Shown: positions 49,015 to 60,835, counted from the stretch's first letter. The stretch: 64,000 bases of DNA from Carnegiea gigantea (GCA_029747015.1 JAKOGI010001257.1:208962-272961), one strand, 5' to 3'. Numbers and translations are program-made. Notes: generated by a model not told the origin, from the sequence alone.

Positions 49015-49039
49015 TAAGGAAGCATAACTGAAACCGCCA
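48401..49039. other. Spacer between divergent weak ORFs
   Basis: Contains pyrimidine- and purine-rich patches and ends in an (AG)n microsatellite. It could be a bidirectional promoter for the two weak ORFs on either side, but nothing specific supports this. Confidence 0.3.
48966..49010. repeat. (AG)n microsatellite
   Basis: About 22 AG units directly before the ATG-containing frame at 49040, as in many plant leaders. Confidence 0.9.
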
Positions 49040-49285
49040 ATGTCGGAGGAGCCAGGGTCGATTCCGGCAGGGTCCGCGGCAGAGCCGCCGGATACGGTGG
49101 TCGTAATTCATAAAACGACGGCGTTGAGAGTCTATCAGAAGGTGTGGCTGCCACCATCTTGGCTGAGCAGATCACGAGCAACTTTTGCAGTAGTGCTCTC
49201 CGCCCAGGAAGACCCCTTTTTTGGTTTTAGTGATTTTTTTTTTTTTAAAAGAGCCTTTCTTCTGTTTTTGAAAAAAATAAACTAA
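49040..49285 (+). CDS. Possible first exon or short ORF after an (AG)n leader, uncertain
   Basis: The frame starts with an ATG 30 bases after the AG repeat. Its first 55 codons are GC-rich and protein-like (MSEEPGSIPAGSAAEPPDTV, then VWLPPSWLSRSRATFAV), after which it runs into T-rich DNA that is clearly not coding. The change in composition near 49210 suggests an exon end or a truncated gene. No family is recognised and no downstream exon could be found. Confidence 0.25.
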   Translation: MSEEPGSIPAGSAAEPPDTVVVIHKTTALRVYQKVWLPPSWLSRSRATFAVVLSAQEDPFFGFSDFFFFKRAFLLFLKKIN

Positions 49286-51783
49286 ATACAATTTTATCAA
49301 AAAAAATAAAATAAATTAAGACCTTGACCATACTGGACCTTGACCAAATACGACTTTTTTTTGGGCTTTGGGCCTTCATCTGGACCTGGAGATTCGATTT
49401 CTTATGTACATATCTGTTGAACTCGTGTGCTTGGAGTGGAGTGGGTTCAATCTTGTCTATCCTCTTTCTTTTTTTTTTTTTTTTTGGGGGGGGGGGGGGG
49501 GGGCATTGTCTTTTGCAAAATAAGGAGGATTCAAGGAGTTTAAAATAGAAAAACAAAAACGGGGGGGTTTTTTTTTTTTAACAAAAAGGGTGTTAAAAGC
49601 AAGGAAAGGAGGATTGTTATGTACTTATATTTATGGACGGCAAATTATTATGTACACTCGTATATATGTATTTTTTCATGAAAATTTTGTGACGATTAAT
49701 ATATTATGTAAGTCATAGAGTTATTAAAAATGGCACATCTAGTAAGCAAGACAAATAAAAACAAAGTAACTCAACAATCAAGTAAATTTTTTTAGTTGCT
49801 TTTTAATACAATATAGTTAAATAAATGATAATCCTACTGATGAGATTTTAGTCAAGTTGTTAAAATTGATGTCCTAAATATATTAGGGTTCAGATTCGAT
49901 TCTTCCCTCTCTTGTCATATCGTATTGCCTTTGTGGCTTATTTGAAATAATAATAACAATAATAATAATAATAATAACCCTTCTCTATTTTTATCATAAA
50001 GGGGAAATCAATTTACTCATCCATCTACCAAGTCGGATATCTTCGCCCTCTGCTTCCATCATTGATAAAATATGTTGCAGTGGTAATTATTTCAAACCTG
50101 CCTCCTACTTTACAAGAAAAATTAGTGTTTTCTTGTGTTTCAAGTGCATTCATAACTTTTAAGTTATAAATATATAAATAGTATATTGCACTCGTGCGAT
50201 GCATAGGATGCCCTTTTGAGTTTTTTATCGCAAACCTTTTGACAAATATTATAGTAAATCATTTAGTAACCAGTGATGCACCAAGATATATTTAAGTTTT
50301 TTATCCAAAAAAAATAAATTTTTTAAACTTAAGCGTAACTAAAAAATTACTAAATTATAGTTTTTAATGTATTAAAATGGGTTATACACTTATACTAACT
50401 TTACGATGTAACTAATTGATAAAAAATTAATAGCATAAATCACTTGTAATATTTAGTATTAGTTTTGATATTAAGATCAATAAAAGTGTTCAATAGATAA
50501 ATTATCAATGATACTTTTTATAGCAATCACATTAATATATTTGTGATTGACAATACTAATTATATTTTAAAACTAATTAGCTATGGACTTCAATTTTGAG
50601 TCATTTCAGCATTTGAAAAGCGTTTGTTGGTCGCTAACCACTCCTAAACACTATTAACCACTAACTGCTGATCCCAACCATTGGCAAACGCTGCGTTGAT
50701 TGACTGTTGTTTACTATTTGTAACTGCTGATAAATGCTAGTAAAAACTAACCGCTATTCTTAATCACCTGTAAACGCTAGCAACTGCTAGTAAACCATTA
50801 CTTATCACTGATCACTATTTTTAAACGCTGAAACGAACAGACACATAAAATTATGTAATAATATAATATATATAATTTGAGTTTAAATTTTTGAAAACAG
50901 CTCCAATATAATTTACCAATTACATATTGTTGGCACTTATGTTTTAGGATCACAAGAAGCCAGAAATTATTGACTGCGTAAACACCCTTTAAAAAAGCTA
51001 GGATAAATTTTATGCCAAAAAACGCACTTTTTTTTTGGGGTTGCAATTGAAGGCAAACTTGAGTAGGTTGAAAGACCACAAAGTACTACTATTATTTTAA
51101 TGACTTTAGAACCCGATCCTATTACCCCACATTTTCAGCATTTTTTCATTTCCCTTGTAGAATATTCTTTTGTTAGTAGTAGGTGGCGTGTAATAAGGGC
51201 TTGGGATAAGAAAGGCCGAATTAACATAGCACGAAAAGCACTTTGGTTGCCAATAAATTCATTGATCTATTAAATCAAACTAAACTTTTCTGTTGATAGG
51301 TACTAATTTAGACTTTAACCATAAAAGATTACGTGGTTTAACTTTTTTCCTTCCTAAATTTTTCTTTGGTAGTTAAAAGCACTTGTTGGTCTAGGTGATC
51401 GAGTCGTCATCAAAAGTTTAAATAATAGTCACTTGGTCAAGAAGACAAAATTTTCCCACAACAAGTCCTATATTCATAAAATTTACACCTTACCTTAGGT
51501 GAATACAATATATAATGATTAAAAAGAGTCTTGCCTAGAAAATAAGGGTGATCTCAAAATAAAACTAATTTAAATTAATTAAAACAAATCTATATACTTT
51601 CGGAGCAAATTTTTTGCTATCCATTTACCTCATTTTTAAGTAACTTGTTGCAAAATTTTCCATGAATCCGCATCTAACACTACAAATAATTTTCTTAGCT
51701 AAAAGCTGTAGCTAGGGGTTGGATTGCACCTTATTGTTTCCTCTTCCTCTCTATGAGATCGTGTATAACCCATGTTTGATTTT
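49286..51783. other. AT-rich intergenic DNA
   Basis: No gene is supported. A (T)17(G)18 block is listed separately. The stretch 50610-50840 is built of variants of 'gctaaccactaaacgctg/aactgctagtaaa' and resembles the interior of hAT-type MITEs, but I found no clear ends. Confidence 0.4.
49469..49503. repeat. T17 followed by G18
   Basis: A T run directly followed by eighteen G. On the other strand it reads C18 A17, the same order as the C-then-A arrangement at 27374-27420. Confidence 0.9.
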
Positions 51784-52137
51784 AAGGTTATTGGACCCTA
51801 ATAATTCGAACTTTGGGGAATATCGGATAGGAATAACCCGAACTTCAAAAATAGCTACTAGTGCTTCGAACATTACGGATATTTATTTTCAATAATTCCA
51901 GGTCATTTGGATTGTATTTTTAGGATATTGCATCTAAACAGAAGAAATATATGAATTTGAAATAGCTAACATTTATGTTGAAGTTTAAATTGTCTAAATA
52001 TGATTTTTAAAAAAATGACTTTTGGATTAATGAAAATAAATACTCTCAAAGTTCGGAGCGTTAGGAGTTATTTTTAAAGTTCTTATTACTCGCATTCAAT
52101 ATCCCCAAAGTTAAGAATGTTTGTGTCCAATAACCTT
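51784..52137. mobile_element. Fold-back MITE with arms of about 120 bp
   Basis: The left arm begins AAGGTTATTGGACCC and contains 'cgaactttgggga' and 'cgaacttcaaaaatagct'. The right arm ends GGGTCC-like 'gtgtccaataacctt' and contains 'tccccaaagtt' and 'agttatttttaaagttct', the inverse order and complement. Arms span about 51784-51910 and 52010-52137 around a loop of about 100 bases. There is no coding frame. A target duplication was not resolved. Confidence 0.6.
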
Positions 52138-53864
52138 CATCTTAAGGATGCAATAAAAAAATTTCAATAATGCAAAATTGACAATTTTTGATAGTCTTCA
52201 TTGAAATAAAACATGATAATTAATTATAAGTTGGATATTTTCAATCTATAACTATTGACATATTTTCCATGTCAATGCCGTTATTAACTATTGATTATTA
52301 AAATATGATTTAGACAAAGAGGACGTTTTCGATATATAACGCTGATGTATATGAATTGTGAACCATTCAAAATGTAGGCAGTTTTGAATGAATTTATTTT
52401 TTATTGCGGCCAATCATATCCTACTTTTGGATAAATTTATTTATTACAGCTGCGTTTTTCATATGGTAATCTTTGACGTCAGCACAGGTCAGTAAAAAAA
52501 AAAGAAACAAAGAAAAAGTTGTTGAGTGCACCTGTAATTTTGAAATAATAATAACGTTATTTTTCCAAAGAGTTTTTTTTTGGGGGGCTAAAATTTAACA
52601 CACACTTGCATTTTGTGGAGAAACAAATTGTAACAAGCCACGTATGTCTAATAATAAGGCTTAAAGGATTTAACAGCAACAAATCATATCGCTAAATGTG
52701 TATCTTCCTTTCGATGAGTTTACTATTAAGAACTCCTCCCTTAAGAATTTTTGTTGTTGATAGGTTTTAAGATGGGTGACCCATTGGGAATTTTTTCTTT
52801 TTTGAGACAAGTGTGAGTGAAACACAAAGCATGTTGAGAATGATTACAGTGATTTGTATAGTCATTCTATCCACGACTCGGGGGAAGGGGCATGGCATTA
52901 CAAGAACCTGGTCTTCTATGTTGAAACCAGCCATCATACCACTAGATTACTCCCGACGAAGCGCCAATTTGTTGAATTATGAGGTATTGTTATGTACGAG
53001 ATTTAATGTTACTTGGATCATGTAGGTTATAGGAGTTGATTAATACTCTGTCGCAAATTCATTATCCGTCTTAGGACTAAGAATATAATTTTTTTTTTAT
53101 CTTACAAGAAGTCGACTCTTACCAGTACATTTTGGTTTAAGCGGTTTCGCACTTATTCTCTTCAAATAACGTCACAGGCTTGAGAATTATGAATGGATAA
53201 AACATGTGATAGGAGATTTCTATCTTATTATAGGCCAATAGTAGCTCAATTTTAATAAAACAAAAATCTCAAGACCACCAAAAAAATAAATAAAAAAGGA
53301 AGTTAACTCTTGAGTCTTGATTTTTAGTAGACAGTCTTTTTAAGATGGAAGGAATGACACTTTAATTCAATAGTTACTAATCTTGACTTCTAAATTTGAG
53401 ATTTTAACTCTAGGTGGGATTCCATGAGTACAAATTTGACAAAAATGTGCAGCGATAGGTGTAATGACTGCTGAATTGGACTAACCCAGATTTGTCTAGA
53501 TGCCGTCGAATTTTCGAAGGTCTCATCTTCACACTCTCAATGGTTAGTGTTGAAATTCAAGGTTTAGTGTCTGTTTTGAGTGTGACGTGCGGAGGGCTGC
53601 TTGTACGCTGCACGAGAATTGAATGATTTTCTAACTGAGATGACCTATCACCCACTTTGAATAGGCCCGAAACAATCTGGGCCGTGTAATGTTGGTATCG
53701 CTTAGTGTTCATTGATTCACCACTACTGTTTCAACTCATGCATCGGTCAATTTCTTTGCTGCCGTTGAGCTACCGTCAGGAAAATCAATTTTTACCGTAA
53801 AAGCGGCATCACAACACCCCCCCCCCCAAAAACAATGTAAAATACTAAAATGCACACTAAATTT
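52138..53864. other. Intergenic DNA
   Basis: AT-rich with no supported gene. The 70-codon frame at 52813-53025 has no domain. 'aggttttaagatgggtgacccattgggaa' (about 52761) and nearby 'tgggattccatgag' are motifs common in plant dispersed repeats but cannot be classified. A run of 11 C is at 53817-53827. Confidence 0.4.
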
Positions 53865-54307
53865 TAGAAATGGGCAATGCACCGAGTTAGACTTGGTTAA
53901 AGTTGACAAGTTTATAAAGTAGGCCGGGTCAAGTTATGGCTGACCCATTAACTATTTGGATAGGACCATATCATTTATGTAAATAAATAGGTTGAGTCAG
54001 TCTATTGACGATCCGCTTTTGGCCCGCTTTAAAACAGAACAAATTTTTAAACAAATTGTGTATAATAATTATTGTTATGTATAAACCGTTGGGAATAAGT
54101 CTAACCAATTGTAGTATGTAAATTAGTGTGGTAGGTAGGTTAAAAAAGTAACGGTTCACTAAATGAGTCGTTAATGAGCCGACCCGGTCTCACCCGATAA
54201 TATGCTTTAATGGATCGGTCTATGATTGACGCGGCCCATCATTGGCCATTTTTAAAACGGCTCGACCCGCTTAATCCAATGGGTACCCGACCTGTTGCCC
54301 ACCTCTA
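53865..54307. mobile_element. hAT-like MITE with 8-bp target duplication
   Basis: The ends are TAGAAATGGGCAA (53865-53877) and TTGCCCACCTCTA (54295-54307), inverted repeats matching at 11 of 13. The flanks CTAAATTT (53857-53864) and TTAAATTT (54308-54315) agree at 7 of 8. An 8-bp duplication with GGGCAA-type ends is the hAT hallmark. Inside, 'gggtcaagttatggctgaccca' and 'ggctcgacccgcttaatcc' stretches are typical of these plant elements. It is 443 bp with no transposase. Confidence 0.7.
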
Positions 54308-54922
54308 TTAAATTTACATCATTATGATATGATTCAATCACATAGAAAATATCACTATAAAAATAAAGAGTTTTTAGAATAAAGATTAAAATAAACTAAT
54401 TACATTGAGTTTGTGTATTTTTTGCACACTATTGACAGTATAAATATAGAATGTTCAAATTTCAGCTACAATACAACTGTAAATGAGCGGAGATTTCAAA
54501 CTCATGACATGATATATTCCAACCTAATTACTGTATCAACATCCTTTTTGAGGGGCTATGTGCTTTATGTGTTCGCATCATTGAAATTTTAGTAATTCGG
54601 CTTGAACATACCTCATTCTGTAGAATTTTTAATATATATTTATTGTAAGTACTTATCATAATTTTCATAAATTATCAACACCTATCAATATTTATTAGCA
54701 CCGACAAGTACTTATTCATAATTTCAAGTTATATGTCCCTAATATTTAGCACTCACTAATATCGAGCAACAATGATCACTAGATTTTCCTTTATTCGTTT
54801 TCTAAGTGTTTTTGGTACATTGGTTATATAGGATCCCTACATTATTAAATCAAGGTAGTAAATCAATATATTAAATTTAAAATTATACTTGTTAGTTGGG
54901 TTTCAAATAAAAGTCAAGCAAA
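54308..54922. other. Intergenic DNA before the LINE
   Basis: AT-rich and unremarkable. The last 13 bases (54910-54922, AAAGTCAAGCAAA) are the left target duplication of the LINE. Confidence 0.6.
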
Positions 54923-55083
54923 AAGTATCTCTCCCATGGCTTACGACTTGGGAACTGCTCCCTGGACCGTGGAGCTTTCTCTACCCGCCTAGGGTTTTTT
55001 CTAGGGTTTTACCCTCAATCTGCAAGTAGCTACTCCTGATTCGTGCTTTGGTGTCTTGGATTTGCGCATTTCATCTACTCCCA

Positions 55084-55600
55084 ATGGAGAATTTCAAAGG
55101 CATAGAACAAGGCGACGTTGAACAGTTGGTCACACTCACGCAACAATTATGATGGGGCAGAGAACAAACCCGGGAATTGGATGTTGATGAAGATCTCGAA
55201 ATAACCCTCCATCAGCTTACTCTTGTGGGATGGGTTCTGGCTGACAGAATCGTTAATAAGAATGGAGTCAGAAGCGTGTTACAATAGGCCTGGAATCCGA
55301 GGATGCGGATATTGCAAAGAACACGTTCTTGTGCAAATTTTGAGCCGATGAGGACTACAGGAAGATTGCCAATGAATGACCATGGACTATTATAGGTAAC
55401 CATCTAATACTAAAAAAATGGTTTGCCTTGGATTGCCCCAAAAGACACAGAGAGGGAATCAGTGGCTAGACATAAAGTACGAACACCTCTCGAATTTTTG
55501 CTTCAACTGTAGGTGCATGGGACATGAGGCGCGAATGTGTGAAGATACGGAACAGCAAGATGGGTTATTTGGACCCTGGTTACGTGCTGAAATCAAGTAG
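55084..55600 (+). pseudogene. LINE ORF1 remnant with CCHC zinc knuckle
   Basis: The frame starts MENFKGIEQGDVEQLVTLTQ and is soon broken by stops. The zinc knuckle C-F-N-C-4X-H-4X-C is intact at 55499-55540, preceded by WLDIKYEHLSNF and followed by GPWLRAE, a signature of plant LINE ORF1 nucleic-acid-binding proteins. A TAG at 55598-55600 is directly followed by an ATG in the same frame. Confidence 0.8.
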
Positions 55601-56850
55601 ATGAGTCCCATGTATATAGAAAGCGAGAAAAATATTTTTAGAGCCACAAAACCTCAAATACAGAGGACCCCTTTGCTTGATATCTCCAATGTTTCTTCTC
55701 CAAGAACCCACGCTAACAAACTTGTACCTTATGGAAGGGGCTCTCAGGACTCTGGTAAACTTGAGGGAGGACATGGTGTGATTGGGGATTATTCGACCAC
55801 TATTACTGAGTTAGTTATGGAGAGGCAAGGGTTGGACGAACCTAATTCCCTACATGACAGTGGGACAACCTCAAGCAAAAGAGGAGGACAAAAAGATCTA
55901 AATGTAGAGATCACAAAAAGACCAAAGGAATTTACTGAATATGTTGCCCTTGAGACCCCTCTCCCTGTAAGCATGGATGAGCTGGCCTTCAATATGGGAC
56001 ACCACCCTACTGCCACAGATCGGAAAACGATCAAGGTGAGAAAGAAGAGCTTAAAGGGAGACTTAAATGAGGCACAACTGATACCTACCAAGGAGAAGAT
56101 AGCTTTTGCTACCAATGAACAAGAGGCGGGACCTGCGCGAGAACCGGGCCTACCTAGGACCACGAAGGCCTTAAGTTGGAATTGTCGAGGGCTTGGCAAC
56201 CCCTTGACAGTTGACATCCTCCAAGATCGGTGTTGGAGGGAACGCCCTAACATTTTTTTTCTCATGGAAACAATGCTGGCTGACTATGATCTCATGAGAA
56301 TCCGCAATCGATGTGGTTTTAACAACGGTGTGTGCCTTAACAGTAAAGGTCACTCGGGAGGTATGGGCTTTTGGTGGGACAACCTTGATGTTAATATTTG
56401 TCCTGTGACAATCACCATTTCTTTGCTAAAGTATTAGAGAATGATAAGCTTGCGTGGGGTGTAGTTGGGATTTATGGGTGGCCGAAGACAGACAAGAAGT
56501 ACAAGACCTGGATGCTCATGAAGCAGTTAAAGAATAAAACAACATTACCTTTACTAATGTTTAGCGACTTCAATGAGATCCTATACGAGGTAGAGAAGGA
56601 TGGGGGACGCCCCCACAAGGAAAGAAAAATAGATAAAGTCAGGAAGGCGGTGGATTTTTGCAGACTCAAAGATCTCGTTGCTCCGGATGATTTTTTTTTT
56701 TTTTTTTTACGTGGCAACAGGGGACAGAAGAAGGCAAGATCATTAGATAGCGTCTCGACCATTTCTTGGGCGATGAGGATTGGTGTGACTTGTTCCCGAA
56801 TTCTAGAGTGCCACACTTTCCACGATACTGCTCGGACCACTATGCAATAA
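55601..56850 (+). pseudogene. LINE linker and endonuclease domain remnant
   Basis: A low-complexity linker (55601-56150) leads into an endonuclease/exonuclease/phosphatase domain: ALSWNCRGLGNPLTVDILQD, FFLMETMLADYDL, then after a frameshift near 56400 GVVGIYGWP and LMFSDFNEILYEVEKDGGRP. The WNCRGLGNP, ET and DFNE motifs hold catalytic residues of this domain. A T run at 56691-56708 sits where the family would continue, and the frame changes again after it. Confidence 0.85.
56691..56708. repeat. Run of 18 T inside the LINE endonuclease
   Basis: A homopolymer interrupts the endonuclease coding sequence, with a frame change across it. It may be an expanded coding T run or an assembly error. Confidence 0.85.
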
Positions 56851-57948
56851 TGTTGGAAACGGAGCACAAACGATGGGTAGAAGAATGTCAGGACGTGATA
56901 ATGGAAGCCTGGCAAAACTCTGTTGGGGAGGGGATATGTGGGAAAGTCTCTGCTTGTGCACAGAAGCTAAAAGTGTGGAGTAAACCACAGTTCAATAATA
57001 TTAAGAAGCAAATACGTGAGACTGAAAAGAAACTTAAAAATGCCCAGAAACTCCCACATTCAGCTTACTGTATCAATCTATGCAAGGAGTTGGCGACGAA
57101 GCTAAACATTCTACACAGGAAGGAGGAATCCATTGCGTATATGCGAGCTCGGGCCAATGAATTTCGTGATGAAGACAAAAATTCTGCTTACTTCCACCAC
57201 AAAGCAAATGCCAGGAGACGGAGGAACCATATTAAAGGATTGGAAAATGACACAGGGGAGTAGAAGCAAACACCCGATGATATTGAGCAGATTATTACCT
57301 CTTACTTTGGTGCTTTATTTGACTCTAGCAACCCTAGTCAGATTGCTACAGTCCTGGAGGGTATTCATGCTCGTGTGGATGCACGTATGAACGATGATCT
57401 AGAGCAGAAACCTAATGTTGATGAGGTCCGAAAGGCGTTGTTTGACATGCACCCAACAAAGGCCCCGAGACCTGATGGCTTCCATGCATTATTTTTTCAA
57501 AAATTATGGAATATTGTAGGTCTAGATATATGCGATTTCGTGAAAGAAGTTTGGAGAAGAGATTTGAATCTTGAGAAGGTCAACTTAACCAACATAGTGT
57601 TAATACCGAAGATGAAAGAACTCAGAAGCATAACACAATTCAGACCAATTGCTTTGTGTAACGTGATTTATAAGATCCTTTCTAAGACTATGGCAAACCG
57701 GTTGAAAGATCTCTTAGCAAAGATTATATCGGAAACCCAAAGCGCCTCCGTTCTAGGTCGACTGATTACAGATAATGCCTTAGTAGCCTTTGAAATTTTT
57801 CATAATCTGAAACAGAGGAGAAAGGGTAGAAAGGGCGAGTGTGCACTGAAGCTGGATATGAGTAAGGCATGTGACAGGATCGAATGGGTTTTTTTACTGG
57901 AGGTTATGAGGAAGATGGGGTTCAGCGACAAATGGGTTAAGCTGGTGC
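56766..57948 (+). pseudogene. LINE reverse transcriptase, 5' part
   Basis: A linker region (56766-57263) ends in a TAG; the frame then continues in the same register. The RT proper begins near 57375: KAPRPDGFHALFFQKLWNIV, then NIVLIPKMKELRSITQFRPI, ALCNVIYKILSKTMANRLK, and LKLDMSKACDRIEWVFL, which covers RT blocks 1-3 (in active family members the Asp motif is near DMSKAYDR). It stops at the nested insertion point after DKWVKLV. Confidence 0.85.
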
Positions 57949-59425
57949 TGTAACACCCAACCTAATTAACCCTTAATTACCTGCTTTAATGAATATTAAG
58001 GGTAGCGGAAAGCGTTATGCAGCTAGGGTGTTATCGCCGTCCTTTTTGGATAAGGCTATAAGTGAGAACCCAAAAGCGACTGGAGGATAGCCCCAAGATA
58101 TATTACACAAATGACTTAGGTTTGACTCGTCACCAAAATTTTACAAACTAATTCATATGATAAAACTCAGTCCAAAATAAATTTACATCTTGCTGACCAT
58201 TCATTAGCAACTTGAAGACAAAACTACATCTGCAAAAGATTTAAACAGAGATGAGAATTAACATCAGCTGCCCTGGAGTATGCCTCCTGAGCCCTTAACT
58301 TCCTTGGATTCCTGCCTGTTATCTGTTTGTTTCTCCTTCCCTAAAATAGTTTAAAACCACAAAACCATAGAAAATGAGCGATTATTCAATACGTTACCCT
58401 TGTATAGGTAAATTGGCTTTTGCAGTAGTCAGTGAGCGCGTGCGCAATGTTAAAACAATATTGTAAATGCTCTTTGGAAAAAAAAAAAAAAATCGTACTA
58501 AATAAACAGCTAATTATAATATCTTCAGCCTGGATTAGGACCCCATGTCTATGAATAGTAGCCATGCCAATTGCAATGAATTATGAAATTCCCGTTTAAC
58601 AGAAAGGGCCCATAATGAATTCTGCTAGCAGACACTTATAAACACTTAACATGGTTTATTAAATAATGAACACCGAGATGGTCCTAAGGGTTCCAATTGC
58701 CGAATAAAAATTTGCTAACATTTATGAATGTAAATTTAAACGTCTTTGAAGGGTACAAGCAATAACGTACCTGGAACGGAATTAAATTCCTCTTTTCTGC
58801 TCTTTTTGTACCAGTCGGTTCCAGTTTTGTGTTTAGGGACATTTACTTAAGTAAGTCCCCATTCCTTAATTAATAAGAATTGGCTAACGTTATGGGCTTG
58901 GACTGGAAAATACCTTGTGATTCTTTCCCCCTTTGCTAATCCACGAAAAAAAATTACAATATTCTCTTTATTCACTTGGCTTGTCTTCGCCAACTTCAAC
59001 TTTGTTTAGAGATTGACTAACCATCCGTAGTCACCTGAATGACTCGACTAAAACTCGTATAGATTTCGACTTATACGATTACTAACAAATATTCTTTTTA
59101 TTAGGCCATACAAAGAAATTCACTTACTCCCTTTTTCCTCCGTTTTAACCAAGTTTCTTTACAACCCTCCTTTGGTTAGTTTACTCCATTATCTCGTAGT
59201 CTCTTTACCTTCATGGACTCTCCTAATCTCAATTCAATCCACTTTATTCAACAACCGGATTCGAACACCATTCACATATGATCGAATCTAACATCATTTA
59301 ACTAATCTAACTCCCTCATCATTCACACAAGCTAAACCCAAGTTCGTTTAAATAACCTAATTAAGTCTCTATATAACTTACACTCACCACATCCAAATAT
59401 ACGACCCAAATAAATCTCTTCATAA

Positions 59426-59503
<78 letters not shown>

Positions 59504-59631
59504 TGGTATACACACACACACCACACACACACACACACAATACCCATACACATATAACCCAATTAAACCTCTTTATAATTTACACTCACCACATCTAAAT
59601 ACACAACCCAAATAAAATCTCTTCATAATTC

Positions 59632-59692
<61 letters not shown>

Positions 59693-60830
59693 CAACACCC
59701 ATACATATATAACCCAATTAAACCTCTTTATAATTTACACTCACCACATCCAAATAGACAACCCAAATAAATCTCTTTATAATTCATATATATATATATA
59801 TATGTACAACACCCATACACATATAACCCAATTAAACCTCTTTATAATTTACACTCACCACATCCAAATACACAACCCAAATAAATCTCTTCATAATTCA
59901 TATATATACAATACCCATACACATATAACCCAATTAAATCTCTTTATAATTTACACTAACCACATCCAAAGGCACGACCCAAATAAATCTCTTCATAATT
60001 CATATATACACAACACCCATACACATATAACCCAATTAAACCTCTTTATAATTTATACTCACCACATCCAAATACACAACCCAAGTAAATCTCTTCGTAA
60101 TTCATATATATACAATACCCATGCACATATAACCCAATTAAATCTGAGCAATAAACTATTATTCATCAAAATTAATCTATGAAACGCTATCAATATCTCA
60201 TGAAATTGGGTCCAAAAAAGAGAGAAGAAAGGGAGTAGAATTACCTTGATTGAAGGATGGATTGTGCAGGATGAGGCTGGTGGTGGTGGTGGAACTCGCC
60301 GGTGCTGGCGGTGCTGGCCGGGGAAGCCATCGCCGGTGCATAGTGAAGGCGGCAAGGAAGACAGAAAAACAGGGGGGGTCTCACGGCCCTTCTATCTCCC
60401 TCACTCCACTTTCTTTTATTTTGGCTTGGCTTTGGTGCTCTACTTTCCTTTTTTGCTTGCCTGAATGTTTGCCTTTGTTTTTTTTTTTTTTTTCAATTCA
60501 TTCGGCTAAGTATAGCCATTTAGTCAACCCAATTTTATTCCATGTTCATCCAAAACACATGGCTTAATCTCATTTGTCTGTTGAATTTTTCTTAATTATT
60601 AAGAAAATTTTACAGCGCGATAATTTTTCGGTCTTGCTTGGATACCTCATAATTTATTGCATTTCATTAATTTTACGACCCTGGGATTTTATTTATCGTT
60701 TTACAACTTTAAGAAAGTTCTGATTTTTGTTTTTGTTTTTGCACGACTCATTACTCCGAATAATTGTAATCATTTACATAATATCATATTTGAGATTAGT
60801 TTAAGCAAGACTAACTATTGGGGCATCACA
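57949..60830. mobile_element. TG...CA insertion in the LINE, probable solo LTR
   Basis: Starts TGTAACACCC and ends GGGGCATCACA; flanked by GGTGC on both sides (57944-57948 and 60831-60835). Removing the element with one GGTGC restores the LINE reading frame across the RT domain, so the boundaries are certain. The TG...CA ends and 5-bp duplication are those of an LTR retrotransposon. No second LTR, gag or pol is seen within its 2882 bases, so a solo LTR is the best reading. A non-autonomous LARD/TRIM-type element cannot be excluded. It contains the minisatellite at 59350-60145, microsatellites and a poly-T run at about 60479-60493. Confidence 0.75.
59350..60145. repeat. Minisatellite of about 100-bp units with TA/CA spacers
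   Basis: Seven units of the type 'cccaattaaacctctttataatttacactcaccacatccaaatacacaacccaaataaatctcttcataattcat' occur from about 59350, 59557, 59709, 59825, 59929, 60024 and (partial) 60128. They are separated by TA/TG/CA microsatellite tracts that shorten from left to right. The open frames that cross this block are artefacts of the repeat. Confidence 0.85.
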
Positions 60831-60835
60831 GGTGC

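Noticed and set aside
59332..60182. Open frames on both strands with NTHTHITQLN-type repeats
   Set aside because: They are frames through the minisatellite and its CA/TA spacers, with no domain or start context.
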